This document shows, in pieces, positions 32,221 to 40,870 of a stretch of DNA of 44,564 nt (within the stretch, counting starts at the first letter, position 1; every line of letters begins with the position of its first letter). This DNA is from Methanomicrobiales archaeon (GTDB taxonomy: Archaea > Halobacteriota > Methanomicrobia > Methanomicrobiales > Methanospirillaceae). The stretch spans positions 1 to 44,564 of the forward strand of contig JAAEET010000008.1 of NCBI GenBank assembly GCA_013415565.1, in the 5' to 3' direction. The notes below the pieces were generated by a model. It was not told the DNA's origin, did no database searches, and saw only the letters and a list, made by a program, of their open reading frames with translations. Both the position numbers and the translations under genes were made by a program.

Positions 32221-33018
32221 ATGAAGAAATTCGCACTCCTTGTAACAGCCCTGGTGCTTCTCATCGGGCTCGCGACCGCCGATCTCGGTATTTATCCGGT
32301 TCCCGAGACACAGGGTATCGTCACGTCCACGTCTGTCAACACAGTGGGTAATTTTGCGTCTGCAACGGATCTCTCCTGGCGGATTACCGACGATCCGCAG
32401 GGTCTGCCAGGAGTTCCTGTTCTTGAAGGAAGTATCTACGAATCAACCTATACCGAGGACTCCCAGACGCATGGCGTCGGCCTGATGCTGTACGACAAGG
32501 AACTTGATGTCGAGACCTCAGGCCAGATCAGCGGCCAGTGGAACATCGAGGCAACCAAGCAGATCGCGTTTGTCGGCATTGACGGTGCTTCCGTCGTCTC
32601 CAGCGACACCATCATGGTTGACGGTGCCGCAGAGATAGGAGTTACTGATGCGTTTTTCATCTGCCCATTCGCCAGTAGCACCCAGATCTTCCACCCGATA
32701 TTCTGCAACAGGGCAGAAGCCGGGAGCACCATTGATATGACCGTAGCCAACGTCCGGACCGCCACGACCGACCGGTTCGTGAAGCTCTCTGCCGACCACC
32801 CGGTCGAGATGAACCACGATCTCCGGGTAACTGAGCTCGTTACTGATGTTCCGTCAGTCGGTATGGCTTCTGCGTTCATTGATGTCCTGATCCAGGAAGC
32901 CATGGCTGACGAGATATTCCCTAATGAGCGCATCGAGTATACCGAAGAGACCACCGCTGACGGTGCCATCACCCTCTTCGACAAGCTCATGCACTATGAG
33001 TCCGGCATGGTCAGGTAA
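32221..33018 (+). CDS. Secreted protein of unknown function
   Basis: The 265-residue protein has a standard Sec signal peptide (MKKFALLVTALVLLIGLATA, cleavage around residue 20-21). The mature part is acidic, rich in Thr, Ser, Ala and Val, with many alternating hydrophobic stretches suggesting an all-beta surface or extracellular protein; it has only two cysteines (CPFA and FCNRA near 148-162), possibly a disulfide. There is no C-terminal anchor, PGF motif or lipobox. GGTGA lies ten bases ahead of the ATG. The gene stands isolated between core operons with AT-rich flanks and a terminator-like hairpin after its stop. I do not recognise a characterised family. Confidence 0.85.
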   Translation: MKKFALLVTALVLLIGLATADLGIYPVPETQGIVTSTSVNTVGNFASATDLSWRITDDPQGLPGVPVLEGSIYESTYTEDSQTHGVGLMLYDKELDVETSGQISGQWNIEATKQIAFVGIDGASVVSSDTIMVDGAAEIGVTDAFFICPFASSTQIFHPIFCNRAEAGSTIDMTVANVRTATTDRFVKLSADHPVEMNHDLRVTELVTDVPSVGMASAFIDVLIQEAMADEIFPNERIEYTEETTADGAITLFDKLMHYESGMVR

Positions 33019-33284
33019 GACAAAAAAGCCAGGAGGAAACTCCCGGTTCTTTTAATTATTCCCATATTTTACCAAATCCGGGTCGATCCCGTTAACCGCG
33101 GACCGGCCTTGATACGGTTTAATTGATCCCGTGGGCGTTCCTGCCTGCACACCATTCTCTTGGATAAGGTTAATCACGATCTCCAGGGCATGTTAACCGG
33201 GCAAAACCATGTGCTTATCGACGTATCCAATGAGCAAACGGATTCTTCATCCACACGAATTAAAATTTTATTTCCAATTTCCGA
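33019..33284. other. Intergenic region after secreted-protein gene
   Basis: No gene is supported in these 266 bases, which separate a plus-strand gene from the convergent GINS gene. The first 50 hold a terminator-like hairpin. The rest contains no open frame with protein-like content and ends in a strongly AT-rich stretch (about 33258-33297) next to the GINS stop. Confidence 0.5.
33035..33060 (+). terminator. Hairpin plus T-rich tract after secreted-protein gene
   Basis: CC-A-GGAG, loop GAAA, CTCC-C-GG (about 33035-33052, one A-C mismatch) is followed directly by TTCTTTTAATTATT. A stable GNRA-loop hairpin plus U-rich tail resembles a factor-independent terminator, and it lies 17 bases after the stop of the gene at 32221-33018. 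Confidence 0.6.
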
Positions 33285-33896
33285 TTAATTAATTTTCAGG
33301 AGTATATTGCGTTCACACAGGACTTCGGCATTCCGAAGGGGAAGGGTCACGATATCCTCCCGGCAGAGCTGGTAGATCCGGCCGTCGACACCCATGAACG
33401 GTTCCATGTCGGAAAGAACCCGGGAGAGCACGTAGTCCGGACCGGCCGGCTGGGCTTCCAGCACATCTGCGCACCGTTCGGCTTCAACGGCGGCTTCGGC
33501 ACGGCTCACCCCGGCTCCGGTGGCCGGGACCGGGATGAGCCGGCACCGGGAATGGGAAATCGCCAGGGTCACGGCGTCAAACATCTCCCGCTCCTCGGGA
33601 AGCATCCGCTTCAGTTCATCGCGGTCAACGTACTGCCCCTCCTCCTGGGTGCGGGCGAGGGCGAGGATCTTCTCGGACCGGAGCATGAAGAGGTCATGGA
33701 GCGTCTCCCGGATACTGCTCACCCGTTCGATCAGGATCCGTGCCCTGTCGGAGAAGGGATCCTCGCTGGCATACACCTCCTCGAGGAGCGATTCGAGGTT
33801 CTTCCCGGACGAATAGAAGAGATCCTTGGGAATGGAGAGGAGGCGGCCGGTCTCGCGTTCCGAGAGGAGGATGCTCCGGAGCTCATCGAGGTGCAT
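33285..33896 (-). CDS. GINS-family DNA replication protein (Gins51-like)
   Basis: The 203-residue protein matches archaeal GINS (Gins15/51 type): a mainly helical A-domain (about 1-130: MHLDELRSILLSERETGRLLSIPKDLFYSSGKNLESLLEEV..., REMFDAVTLAISHSR) and a small beta-rich B-domain at the C-terminus (about 150-203: YVLSRVLSDMEPFMGVDGRIYQLCREDIVTLPLRNAEVLCERNILLKI). GINS binds MCM helicase and primase at the fork. ATG 33896 is used because the upstream extension is unlike protein; one base separates it from the primase stop, so the two are cotranscribed, a common archaeal arrangement. Confidence 0.9.
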   Translation of the reverse strand: MHLDELRSILLSERETGRLLSIPKDLFYSSGKNLESLLEEVYASEDPFSDRARILIERVSSIRETLHDLFMLRSEKILALARTQEEGQYVDRDELKRMLPEEREMFDAVTLAISHSRCRLIPVPATGAGVSRAEAAVEAERCADVLEAQPAGPDYVLSRVLSDMEPFMGVDGRIYQLCREDIVTLPLRNAEVLCERNILLKIN

Positions 33897-33897
33897 A

Positions 33898-35049
33898 TCA
33901 GGTCCTCCCGGCGATCTCGGCAAGACCCCTGCAGCAGAGGAAGACGGCGAGGGCTTCGGGAACAACCGATTCACCTTTCCCGATCCGGTAATCGTTGCCC
34001 ATGAGGGGCATGGAGAGCTCCCGCTGGGAATCGATGCGGACATCCCGGGTGCCGAACACCACCGCGTCGGTCAGCGGATCGAAGGAGGAGAGCTCCCGGA
34101 TGGAAAGGGGGGTGACCCGGAACCCGCTTCCTCCGTGCAGGGAGGTCGGCATCCGGATGAGCCTCTTGATATCCGTCGTTACCGGTTCATCGGCGAGTGC
34201 AGCTTTTTCCCGGAGCAGGGAGATGAATTTTCCATCCTTCTGATCGGCTACTGCCCGGATCACTTTTCCGACCGTTGCATCCTTCAGGTTGACACCCGGG
34301 GGACTTGCCGCGAGGGCTGCCCGGAGATCACCGGTCCGCTTCTGGAATTCCTCAGCGGTCACCTTTCCCACCCCATCGAGCGCCGAGAGCTCGGCGACGG
34401 CGTCTTTCTGCTCCATCCTCTCCAGCCACAGCAGGTACTCGGTCAGTGCAGCTATATATCGCTGATGCCATCCGCGGGGCGAAGGTGATGGGTGGGAGAG
34501 CATGATCCCGGGATCGATCCCGATACCGCAGAGGTAATCGATCAGCTCCCGGCGCTCGGCACTTCCCCATCCCCGCACCGCAATCTCCCTGATGTGGATA
34601 TGGTACCCGCGGCCTCCCGAGAAGACGAGCTCGATCTCACGTTCCGCAAACCCGAGTTCTTCGGTGAGCATGGCGATCAGCTTGACGGTCTCCTCTTTCA
34701 CCCGGGAGAGCATCATGTCGTAGGGACCCCTGACGATATGGTCGGCATCGAGATCGAAAATGAGGTCTGCACCGAGCCACTCCTTCTCCGCCATGGTCGG
34801 GGCATGGGGCATGCTGTAGTAGGCGGCCGAGTAGTAGAGGTGCGCCGGGGCCATGTTCCGGATATACTCCATCAACTCATCGTTCCCGGGAAACCCGATG
34901 TGCCGCCGCATCCGGATCTCCGGGTATTCGGGATCAAAGAAGACAAAAGCCCATTCCCGCTGACCCACCGAGGGGGGAGCGGTAAGCGTACCGGTCCGGT
35001 AGTAGTCTGAAAACCGCTGCTTCACGAATTCGAGGGTCGCCGGCTTCAT
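33898..35049 (-). CDS. priS: DNA primase small (catalytic) subunit PriS
   Basis: The 383-residue protein has the archaeal/eukaryotic primase catalytic motifs: DLDAD at 99-103 (metal-binding aspartates), FSGGRGYHIHI (about 143-153) and a C-terminal SLHGGSGFRVTPLSI block. It makes RNA or DNA primers with PriL, not found in this window. An internal domain (about 205-280) is less conserved and may be specific to methanogens. It overlaps elp3 by ATGA at 35046-35049 and precedes GINS by one base. Confidence 0.96.
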   Translation of the reverse strand: MKPATLEFVKQRFSDYYRTGTLTAPPSVGQREWAFVFFDPEYPEIRMRRHIGFPGNDELMEYIRNMAPAHLYYSAAYYSMPHAPTMAEKEWLGADLIFDLDADHIVRGPYDMMLSRVKEETVKLIAMLTEELGFAEREIELVFSGGRGYHIHIREIAVRGWGSAERRELIDYLCGIGIDPGIMLSHPSPSPRGWHQRYIAALTEYLLWLERMEQKDAVAELSALDGVGKVTAEEFQKRTGDLRAALAASPPGVNLKDATVGKVIRAVADQKDGKFISLLREKAALADEPVTTDIKRLIRMPTSLHGGSGFRVTPLSIRELSSFDPLTDAVVFGTRDVRIDSQRELSMPLMGNDYRIGKGESVVPEALAVFLCCRGLAEIAGRT

Positions 35050-36620
35050 CCCAGATCCTTGATCATATAGGGACCCCTGCGTTCATAGCCCTGCCTGCGA
35101 TAGTATGGCCTGACCCCGATGCCGCTCATGACCGCCACCTCGCGGTATCCCGTTCCCGCAGCGATCTCTTCTGCGAGCCCGAGCAGCTGTTTCCCGGTCT
35201 TCCGGTGCTGCCGCTGGTCGGGCTGCGGTGCCATGCCGAGAGGAACGATGCTGCCATAGACATGGAGTTCACGGAGGAGGGCCGCTTCCCGGATCTCCTC
35301 ACGCCACCGGAGCCCCCCGGTACGGAGGCGGGCAAACCCGATGAGGGAATCCCCGGACACCGCCGAGATGAAGTGCTCTCTTCCCCCGGCGCATTCGTAG
35401 CCTTCCTCGCGAAGCTCGTACACTCCGCCGGGCGGAAACCTGCCTGCTTCGCGGCACCGGATGCAGCGGCACCGCTGCCCCAATGACGACAGCCGCTGCT
35501 GACAGAGCTGTCGGAAGTTGCTGTGCCGGGAGCCGGCGACAATCAGCCTGGCCGGAATGTCCCGCTGGATGCGCTGGAGGCGGACGTAGTCCGGGAGGAG
35601 CGATTTACCATAGGCAATGAGATCGATCAGGGTCTCTTCATCATACGGGGCATACTGTTCATCCTTCCAGAGCTGCTCGATCTCGGATCCCGGCGTCACC
35701 AGGGTCGGATAGATCTTGAGGAAATCGGGGCGGTAGGCAGGGTTCCTGAAGAGCTCCTCAAAGAGCCAGCGATCCCGATCCGGGGTGCTCCCCGGCAGGT
35801 TGGGCATGATATGGAATCCGACCTTCAGCCCCGCATCCCGCAGGAGCCGGTTGGCGGTTATGGTGTCCCCGGTGGTGCACCCCCGGCGGTTGAAGGCAAG
35901 GATGGCATCGTCGAGGTGCTGGACCCCGAGCTCCACCTTGGTGACCCCGAGGGAGAGCATGCGGGTGATCTCGCTGGTCCCGCACCAGTCGGGCCGGGTC
36001 TCGAAGGTGATTGCCACGCACCGTACCGGTGCATACTCGTTCTGGCGGAACAGGGCGGCACTATCGGCACCCTCCGGGGCAGGATGCCCCCGGTACTCGT
36101 TCATCGCTCTCACGCAGGAGGAAACGAACCATTCCTGGTACTCAGCGGGACGTGCGGTCATGGTTCCGCCCATGACGATCAGCTCCACCTTGTCAACGTG
36201 GTGGCCCAGCTGTTCAAACTGCTCCAGCCGTGCCCTGACCTGCCGGTACGGATCATACTCGTGCAGCCGTGCCCGGAGCGCCGCAGGCTCCTCGCCGGTG
36301 TATGACTGGGGGGACCGGAACGGGTGCCCGGGACCGCCGGGGCAGGGCAGGCATTTCCCGTGGGGGCAGGGAAAGGGGGATGTCATGACGGCGACCGGTG
36401 CGACTCCCGACAGGGTCCGGGTGGGTTTGACGAGGAGAATCTCCCGGAGGCGTTCACGTTCGTCCGGCAGGGCGGCAGCAAGCAGGTCGGAGTTCCGTGG
36501 AATGGAGGGAAGACCGTACTTTTTACAGACCTCCACCTTGATCCGGGTGACGCCGGAAGGGGGGGTGTTCCGGGAAAGGAGGAGATGAATGATCTCCCGG
36601 TGAACGTCCGGACCTGCCAT
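35046..36620 (-). CDS. elp3: tRNA U34 modification enzyme Elp3
   Basis: The 524-residue protein combines a radical SAM domain and a C-terminal GNAT acetyltransferase. The cluster motif CX4CX2C is at C85, C90, C93 (CPHGKCLPCPGG); VELIVMGGTMTARP, GTSEITRMLSLGVTKVELGVQ and GSTPDRDRWLFEEL follow. The GNAT part (about 435-520: LRELHVYGSIVPLG, HRKTGKQLLGLAEEIA, MSGIGVRPYYRRQGYERRGPYM) acetylates the wobble uridine. ATG 36620 is preferred over the upstream ATG 36668 because the family begins around this point and the preceding residues overlap the UPF0058 gene. It overlaps PriS by ATGA. Confidence 0.95.
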   Translation of the reverse strand: MAGPDVHREIIHLLLSRNTPPSGVTRIKVEVCKKYGLPSIPRNSDLLAAALPDERERLREILLVKPTRTLSGVAPVAVMTSPFPCPHGKCLPCPGGPGHPFRSPQSYTGEEPAALRARLHEYDPYRQVRARLEQFEQLGHHVDKVELIVMGGTMTARPAEYQEWFVSSCVRAMNEYRGHPAPEGADSAALFRQNEYAPVRCVAITFETRPDWCGTSEITRMLSLGVTKVELGVQHLDDAILAFNRRGCTTGDTITANRLLRDAGLKVGFHIMPNLPGSTPDRDRWLFEELFRNPAYRPDFLKIYPTLVTPGSEIEQLWKDEQYAPYDEETLIDLIAYGKSLLPDYVRLQRIQRDIPARLIVAGSRHSNFRQLCQQRLSSLGQRCRCIRCREAGRFPPGGVYELREEGYECAGGREHFISAVSGDSLIGFARLRTGGLRWREEIREAALLRELHVYGSIVPLGMAPQPDQRQHRKTGKQLLGLAEEIAAGTGYREVAVMSGIGVRPYYRRQGYERRGPYMIKDLG

Positions 36621-36627
36621 ACAAGAG

Positions 36628-36903
36628 TTATTGTTCGACGAATGCCTTCTCCGGGACCATATCGACATTCATCAGATGGTTCCGGGAATGAAGGTGGGTG
36701 ACGATTTCATCACCGAGGGCGAGAATAGCTTCCTTGTGACATTTTTTGTTCTTATGGATGTGTACCGGTGAAATTTCCAGAGAATCATACCGTTTCGTGG
36801 GGATTTCTTGATTGGTGATGTTTTCCGAGTATTTCTTGATGTGAATCATCAGCATGTGGAGATGGAGGAGCTCTTCTTTTTGCACGCTATCACCTTTCTT
36901 CAC
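36628..36903 (-). CDS. UPF0058 family protein
   Basis: The 91-residue protein matches UPF0058, small archaeal proteins of unknown function: the QKEELLHLHMLMIHIKKYSEN start and multiple histidines (HIHKNKKCHKEAI, THLHSRNHL) that could bind metal. It is the first gene of the minus-strand unit that continues with Elp3, seven bases downstream. The 38 bases before it are shared with the divergent ADP-ribosylglycohydrolase gene. Confidence 0.88.
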   Translation of the reverse strand: MKKGDSVQKEELLHLHMLMIHIKKYSENITNQEIPTKRYDSLEISPVHIHKNKKCHKEAILALGDEIVTHLHSRNHLMNVDMVPEKAFVEQ

Positions 36904-36941
36904 GTCATCTTTTTTTCAGAGAGACAAGATATTCATTTTGG

Positions 36942-37826
36942 GTGATCTTTATATCCAGCTTTTCGCACGCAACAGGGGCGCTCACAGGACTTGCAATTGG
37001 AGATGCTTTGGGTGCGCCCCTTGAGGGCCTTCCCCCTCCGGTACGAAAAGTCACAGAAATGGAGTATTCATGGAAATGGAACCGTAAAGCGGGTATTTTT
37101 ACCGATGATACCGCCCAGGCCCTGGCAATCGCCGAATCTCTCGCCGTCTGCCACGGATACTCTCCCTCCGACGTCATGCAACGGCTGCTCGCCGGGTACG
37201 AACGCGATCCTTCCGTATACGGCCCCACCTCCGGCAGGGTCTTTGAACTGGTTCTTGGTGGCGTGGATCCCGGGGCCGCGGTCCGGATCGCTCACCGGCT
37301 GGGCGGGTCATCCCGGAGCAACGGCAGCGTGATGCGGGGCCCGCCGATCGGGATCTACTACGCGGGGCCGCTGGTCGAGGCCTGCAGCGAGGCATGCTCC
37401 CGCCTCACCCACTATGACCCGGTTGCCGGCGCCTGCTCGGCGTTCCTGAACCGGATGGTCAGTGACCTCTGCCGGGGGGCCTCCCGGGAACGGGCGTACG
37501 GCAGGGCTCTCTCACGGTGCAGGAACGGGGAGGTCGCCGCCATGCTCGGGGATTTCCGGGGATACGAACCGGTTCCGGGTCTCGATGCACTCCTTGCCAC
37601 CCATACAGCCCTGGCCGTCTTCATGAACGGCAGGAACTTCGAGGAGATGCTGGTCTCGGCGGTCAACCTCGGCGGGGATGCAGATACCGTCGGTGCCCTT
37701 ACCGGGGCGCTGGCCGGTGCCGCATTCGGGATCGCCGCGGTCCCTCCGCGATGGCTGGCAGCACTCCGCGATCTTCCCCTGGTCACCACGACCGCCTGGC
37801 GTCTCTGGGCGGCGTCATGGGAGTGA
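36942..37826 (+). CDS. ADP-ribosylglycohydrolase-type (DraG/MacroD-like) hydrolase
   Basis: The 294-residue protein matches the ADP-ribosylglycohydrolase family: GALTGLAIGDALGAPLEG (about 12-29), FTDDTAQALAIAESLA (about 53-68), GGSSRSNGSVMRGPPIGI and the C-terminal NLGGDADTVGALTGALAGA (about 243-261), in which the acidic residues hold two magnesium ions. It may remove ADP-ribose or related groups; the target is unknown. The only in-frame start before the conserved region is GTG 36942, whose bases GGTGATC also resemble a ribosome binding site, so the true start is uncertain. It is divergent from UPF0058 across 38 bases. Confidence 0.88.
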   Translation: MIFISSFSHATGALTGLAIGDALGAPLEGLPPPVRKVTEMEYSWKWNRKAGIFTDDTAQALAIAESLAVCHGYSPSDVMQRLLAGYERDPSVYGPTSGRVFELVLGGVDPGAAVRIAHRLGGSSRSNGSVMRGPPIGIYYAGPLVEACSEACSRLTHYDPVAGACSAFLNRMVSDLCRGASRERAYGRALSRCRNGEVAAMLGDFRGYEPVPGLDALLATHTALAVFMNGRNFEEMLVSAVNLGGDADTVGALTGALAGAAFGIAAVPPRWLAALRDLPLVTTTAWRLWAASWE

Positions 37827-37915
37827 CGCGGACCGGGTCCTGAGCATCTGCTCCGGGGTATGAACCACTCACGGAATTCTTGGCTGAGGGAGTCTCCTCC
37901 CGAGAGACGAATGAA

Positions 37916-38365
37916 TTACTGGACGGGCATCAGTTCGACAAGCTGCAGGCTGCGGCCTTTCTCACAGACATCCGGGGCGTTCCCGATAACATCCAGCACG
38001 ACATACTTCTCTCCATCGTTCAGCCCCTCGGGACGGCAGAGGTCGTAGTTGGGACAGCCCTCCCGGGAACAGGAGAACTCGAACTGGATCCGTGTATTCC
38101 TGATGGCCATATCGGCACTGATGAGCACCGGGATCGGCGACTCGATAACCTCGACGGAGAGAGCTCCGTTCAGGTGAACCGGGCAGCTGTGCTCGGTCTT
38201 GCGGACACCGACGATACGGTACCTGCGCCCCTTCTTCAGGTTATTGCAGGCCTTGCTCAGTTTGCAGGATCCGCAGTCCCCGATGGTTCCCTCGTAAACG
38301 AACTCGAGCCCGTTCTTGGCAAGCTCCCTTCCGATCAGCGTCACTTTCGATTTTGTCTCGGTCAT
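37916..38365 (-). CDS. UPF0179 family protein
   Basis: The 149-residue protein matches archaeal UPF0179, of unknown function. It has several cysteine groups, GDCGSCKLSKACNNL (about 29-43), SCPVH, CSREGCPNYDLC (about 98-109) and VCEKGRSLQLVEL, that could bind zinc or an iron-sulfur cluster. It follows EgsA by three bases on the same strand and is probably cotranscribed. It ends 90 bases from the convergent ADP-ribosylglycohydrolase gene. Confidence 0.88.
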   Translation of the reverse strand: MTETKSKVTLIGRELAKNGLEFVYEGTIGDCGSCKLSKACNNLKKGRRYRIVGVRKTEHSCPVHLNGALSVEVIESPIPVLISADMAIRNTRIQFEFSCSREGCPNYDLCRPEGLNDGEKYVVLDVIGNAPDVCEKGRSLQLVELMPVQ

Positions 38366-38368
38366 AGC

Positions 38369-39448
38369 TCATTCCTCGTACAGCATACGGATCAGGTGTT
38401 CGGCGGACTCCCGCGAGAGTCCCATGTCCAGGATCGTGAACCGCTCCGGCCGGATCTCCTTCGCGAGCAGCAGCGCGTCGGCCGCAGTCGTGTCCGGGAT
38501 CCCCACTTCCGCGGGCGTGACCGGGGCGCCGATCTGCCGGAGTGCCTCCCGGATCTCCCGCCAGTCTCCCCCGTGGAGGTACATGGTGACGATCGTCCCG
38601 ATACCGCAGGCCTCGCCGTGCAGCGCTTTTCCGGGGGCCAGCCGCTCCAGTGCATGCCCGAACTTGTGTTCCCCCCCGGATCCCGGGCGGGATGAGCCGG
38701 CGATGCTCATGGCAACCCCGGACGAGACCAGGGCCTTGGTCACGAACCAGGCGCTCTCCTCCTGGGAGGGCTTGATGGTCCGGGCGTTCTTCATCAGGAG
38801 CTCGGCGGTCATCCGGGAGAGCGCAATCGCATACTCGGATACCGGTTCACCCCGGAGACGGTGAGCGAGTTCCCAGTCGAGGCAGGCGGTATAATTGGAC
38901 ATGATATCGGCACAGCCTGCGGCGAGAAGCCGGGGAGGTGCCCGGGCGATGATCCCGGTATCGGCGATAATGGCAATCGGGGGGTGGGCCTCGAGAGATG
39001 CGCTTCCCTCCTCCATGGGAACCGACGCACGGGCGGATGCGATGCCGTCATGGGAAGCTGCCGTCGGGACGCTGATGAACTGGCGATCGAGGTTGTAGGA
39101 GGCGATCTTCGCGGTGTCGATGACCCGCCCGCCTCCCACGCCTACCAGGAAATCGACATCCCGCGCCGCCTCTTCGGCTTCCCGGATCACCTGCATGCTG
39201 ATGCTCTCGGCGACAAAGGAACGGACGTCGTACTCTTCGGAGAGCAGGGAGATGACCTGGTCCCCGGCGAGAGTCCGGGTATGGGTACCGGTCACCACGA
39301 GCGCAGACCGGCCGAGCCGCAGGTCAGAGCAGACCGCCGAAATATGGGTGAGAGCCCCGTGCCCGATCACCACGTCACGGGGGAGCTGCATCCACCGGGA
39401 CCGCTCCGAGCCCTTCTGTTTGAGTACTTTAATACCGTCTGCGCTCAT
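38369..39448 (-). CDS. egsA: sn-Glycerol-1-phosphate dehydrogenase
   Basis: EgsA makes sn-glycerol-1-phosphate from dihydroxyacetone phosphate, defining the archaeal lipid stereochemistry. The 359-residue product has WMQLPRDVVIGHGAL (about 19-33), FLVGVGGGRVIDTAKIASYNL (about 99-119), SVPTAASHDGIASARAS (about 125-141), HKFGHALERL and HGEACGIGTIV, which together supply the NAD- and zinc-binding residues. The ATG at 39448 leaves only 11 bases to the divergent DUF63 gene, so an ATG at 39391 (MQLPRD) is an alternative. UPF0179 follows. Confidence 0.95.
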   Translation of the reverse strand: MSADGIKVLKQKGSERSRWMQLPRDVVIGHGALTHISAVCSDLRLGRSALVVTGTHTRTLAGDQVISLLSEEYDVRSFVAESISMQVIREAEEAARDVDFLVGVGGGRVIDTAKIASYNLDRQFISVPTAASHDGIASARASVPMEEGSASLEAHPPIAIIADTGIIARAPPRLLAAGCADIMSNYTACLDWELAHRLRGEPVSEYAIALSRMTAELLMKNARTIKPSQEESAWFVTKALVSSGVAMSIAGSSRPGSGGEHKFGHALERLAPGKALHGEACGIGTIVTMYLHGGDWREIREALRQIGAPVTPAEVGIPDTTAADALLLAKEIRPERFTILDMGLSRESAEHLIRMLYEE

Positions 39449-39459
39449 TAGGATCAGGA

Positions 39460-40308
39460 ATGATTAGGGAATTCATCTACAAATATTACATTGATCCTAT
39501 CAGGTATGGTCAGCCGTACAATATTGTCGATACCCTTACCTACGCTCTGGTTCTGATTGCGGCGATATATATTATTTACCGGTGGCTGAACGCATCGAAG
39601 ATCGTCCGGGTCGACGGGAGGTTCGTGATAGCGACCCTCCCCTTCGTGGTGCTCGGTGGGCTGCTCCGGGTGGTGCAGGACACCGGGATGATCACGTCCG
39701 GATGGCAGTACCTGCTGATCACCCCCCTGATCTACTTTGTCCTTTTCTTTTTCACCGTCTGTGCCCTGATCGTCAGCGCCCAGCTGCAGAAATCGGGCAT
39801 GGTGAAGGAATATATTCCGCTCTACGCCGGCACCGGGGTGGCGGCCTGTATCGGGATCAGCGGCCTCCTTGCCTGGTTCGGGCTGCAGAACGGAATCGTC
39901 TCCGTAAAGGTCTTTTCCATCATCATGGGAATGGGCATTGTCACCACGCTGGCCGTGTATGCCGCGATGCGCTACCTCTTCCGGTGGGTCTACGCCGCCG
40001 ACCCGGTCTATCTCGCCCTGATCTTCGGCCAGATGCTCGATGCGAGCGCCACGAGTTACGGGATCGATCTCCACCCGGTCCCCTACCAGGAGGTCCACGT
40101 GGTGGGATCGAACCTGATCGAGCTGACCGGCACGGCGTTCATCATGTTCCCGCTGAAGCTGGCCGTCCTCTTCCCCGGTATCTGGATCCTCCAGCACTAC
40201 CGCGAGGAGAGCCCGGAGACGCTCTGGCACCTCATCCTCCTTGCCATGATCACTGTCGGGCTTGCCCCCGGTGTCCGGGACATGGTCAGGATGGTGCTGT
40301 ATGTCTGA
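39460..40308 (+). CDS. DUF63 multi-pass membrane protein
   Basis: The 282-residue protein has about eight membrane helices and matches archaeal DUF63: IREFIYKYYIDPIRYGQPYNIVDTLTY (about 2-28), GGLLRVVQDTGMI (about 65-77) and LIFGQMLDASATSYGID (about 187-203) with conserved polar residues. Function is unknown. It is followed by a SpoIIM-like gene overlapping by eight bases, and begins only 11 bases from the divergent egsA start. A TATA-like ACTTTAATACC lies at about 39426-39436, inside the egsA coding region if that gene starts at 39448. Confidence 0.9.
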   Translation: MIREFIYKYYIDPIRYGQPYNIVDTLTYALVLIAAIYIIYRWLNASKIVRVDGRFVIATLPFVVLGGLLRVVQDTGMITSGWQYLLITPLIYFVLFFFTVCALIVSAQLQKSGMVKEYIPLYAGTGVAACIGISGLLAWFGLQNGIVSVKVFSIIMGMGIVTTLAVYAAMRYLFRWVYAADPVYLALIFGQMLDASATSYGIDLHPVPYQEVHVVGSNLIELTGTAFIMFPLKLAVLFPGIWILQHYREESPETLWHLILLAMITVGLAPGVRDMVRMVLYV

Positions 40309-40861
40309 GTTCGGGTGGTACGCGCTCGTCACCATCCTCATTTTCACCGCATCGGGTGCGGCAGGAGTCGCGGTCACGGCCGAGAACCCTGCCGTGGGAG
40401 AGCAGATGCTCGAGCTCTTCCGTGATGCCATTCTCGGCGAGATCCTGGACAGCACCCCGGCGGTGCTGGCGGTGCAGCTCTTCCTGAACAACCTCCAGGC
40501 CTGCACGATCATGTTCTTCGGCGGTGCCTCGCTCGGGCTGCTGACAGCGCTGATCATCCTTGCCAACGGTGTAGTGATCGGGTCGGTGATCGAGGTCGTC
40601 CGGCAGCAGCAGGGCCTCCTCACCATCGCCGCCGCCCTGATCCCGCACGGAATCTTTGAGATCCCGGCCTTCATTATCTCCGGAACGCTCGGGTTTCTGC
40701 TCGCCCTGGCACTCTGGCGGGAGTGGAACGGGACCGGGGATGCCGCTCTCTCGGCACTGGGCATGGGGAGGATCTTCCTCCTGGTGGTGCTTCCCCTGGT
40801 GGCCATCGCCGCGTTCACAGAGGCATTTATTACGCCGGAAATCATACGTTTGGTAGCTTGA
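40301..40861 (+). CDS. SpoIIM-family (stage II sporulation M-like) membrane protein
   Basis: The 186-residue protein has four or five membrane helices and the SpoIIM-like pattern: LAVQLFLNNLQACTIMFFGGASLGLLTALIILANGVVIGSVIEVV (about 56-100, with the conserved NN and G-rich helices) and PHGIFEIPAFIISGTLGFLLALAL (about 113-136). The bacterial relative acts in sporulation; archaeal homologs occur widely with unknown roles. ATG 40301 overlaps the DUF63 gene's end by eight bases, so the two membrane proteins are coexpressed. Confidence 0.9.
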   Translation: MSEFGWYALVTILIFTASGAAGVAVTAENPAVGEQMLELFRDAILGEILDSTPAVLAVQLFLNNLQACTIMFFGGASLGLLTALIILANGVVIGSVIEVVRQQQGLLTIAAALIPHGIFEIPAFIISGTLGFLLALALWREWNGTGDAALSALGMGRIFLLVVLPLVAIAAFTEAFITPEIIRLVA

Positions 40862-40870
40862 GGTTTTTTC

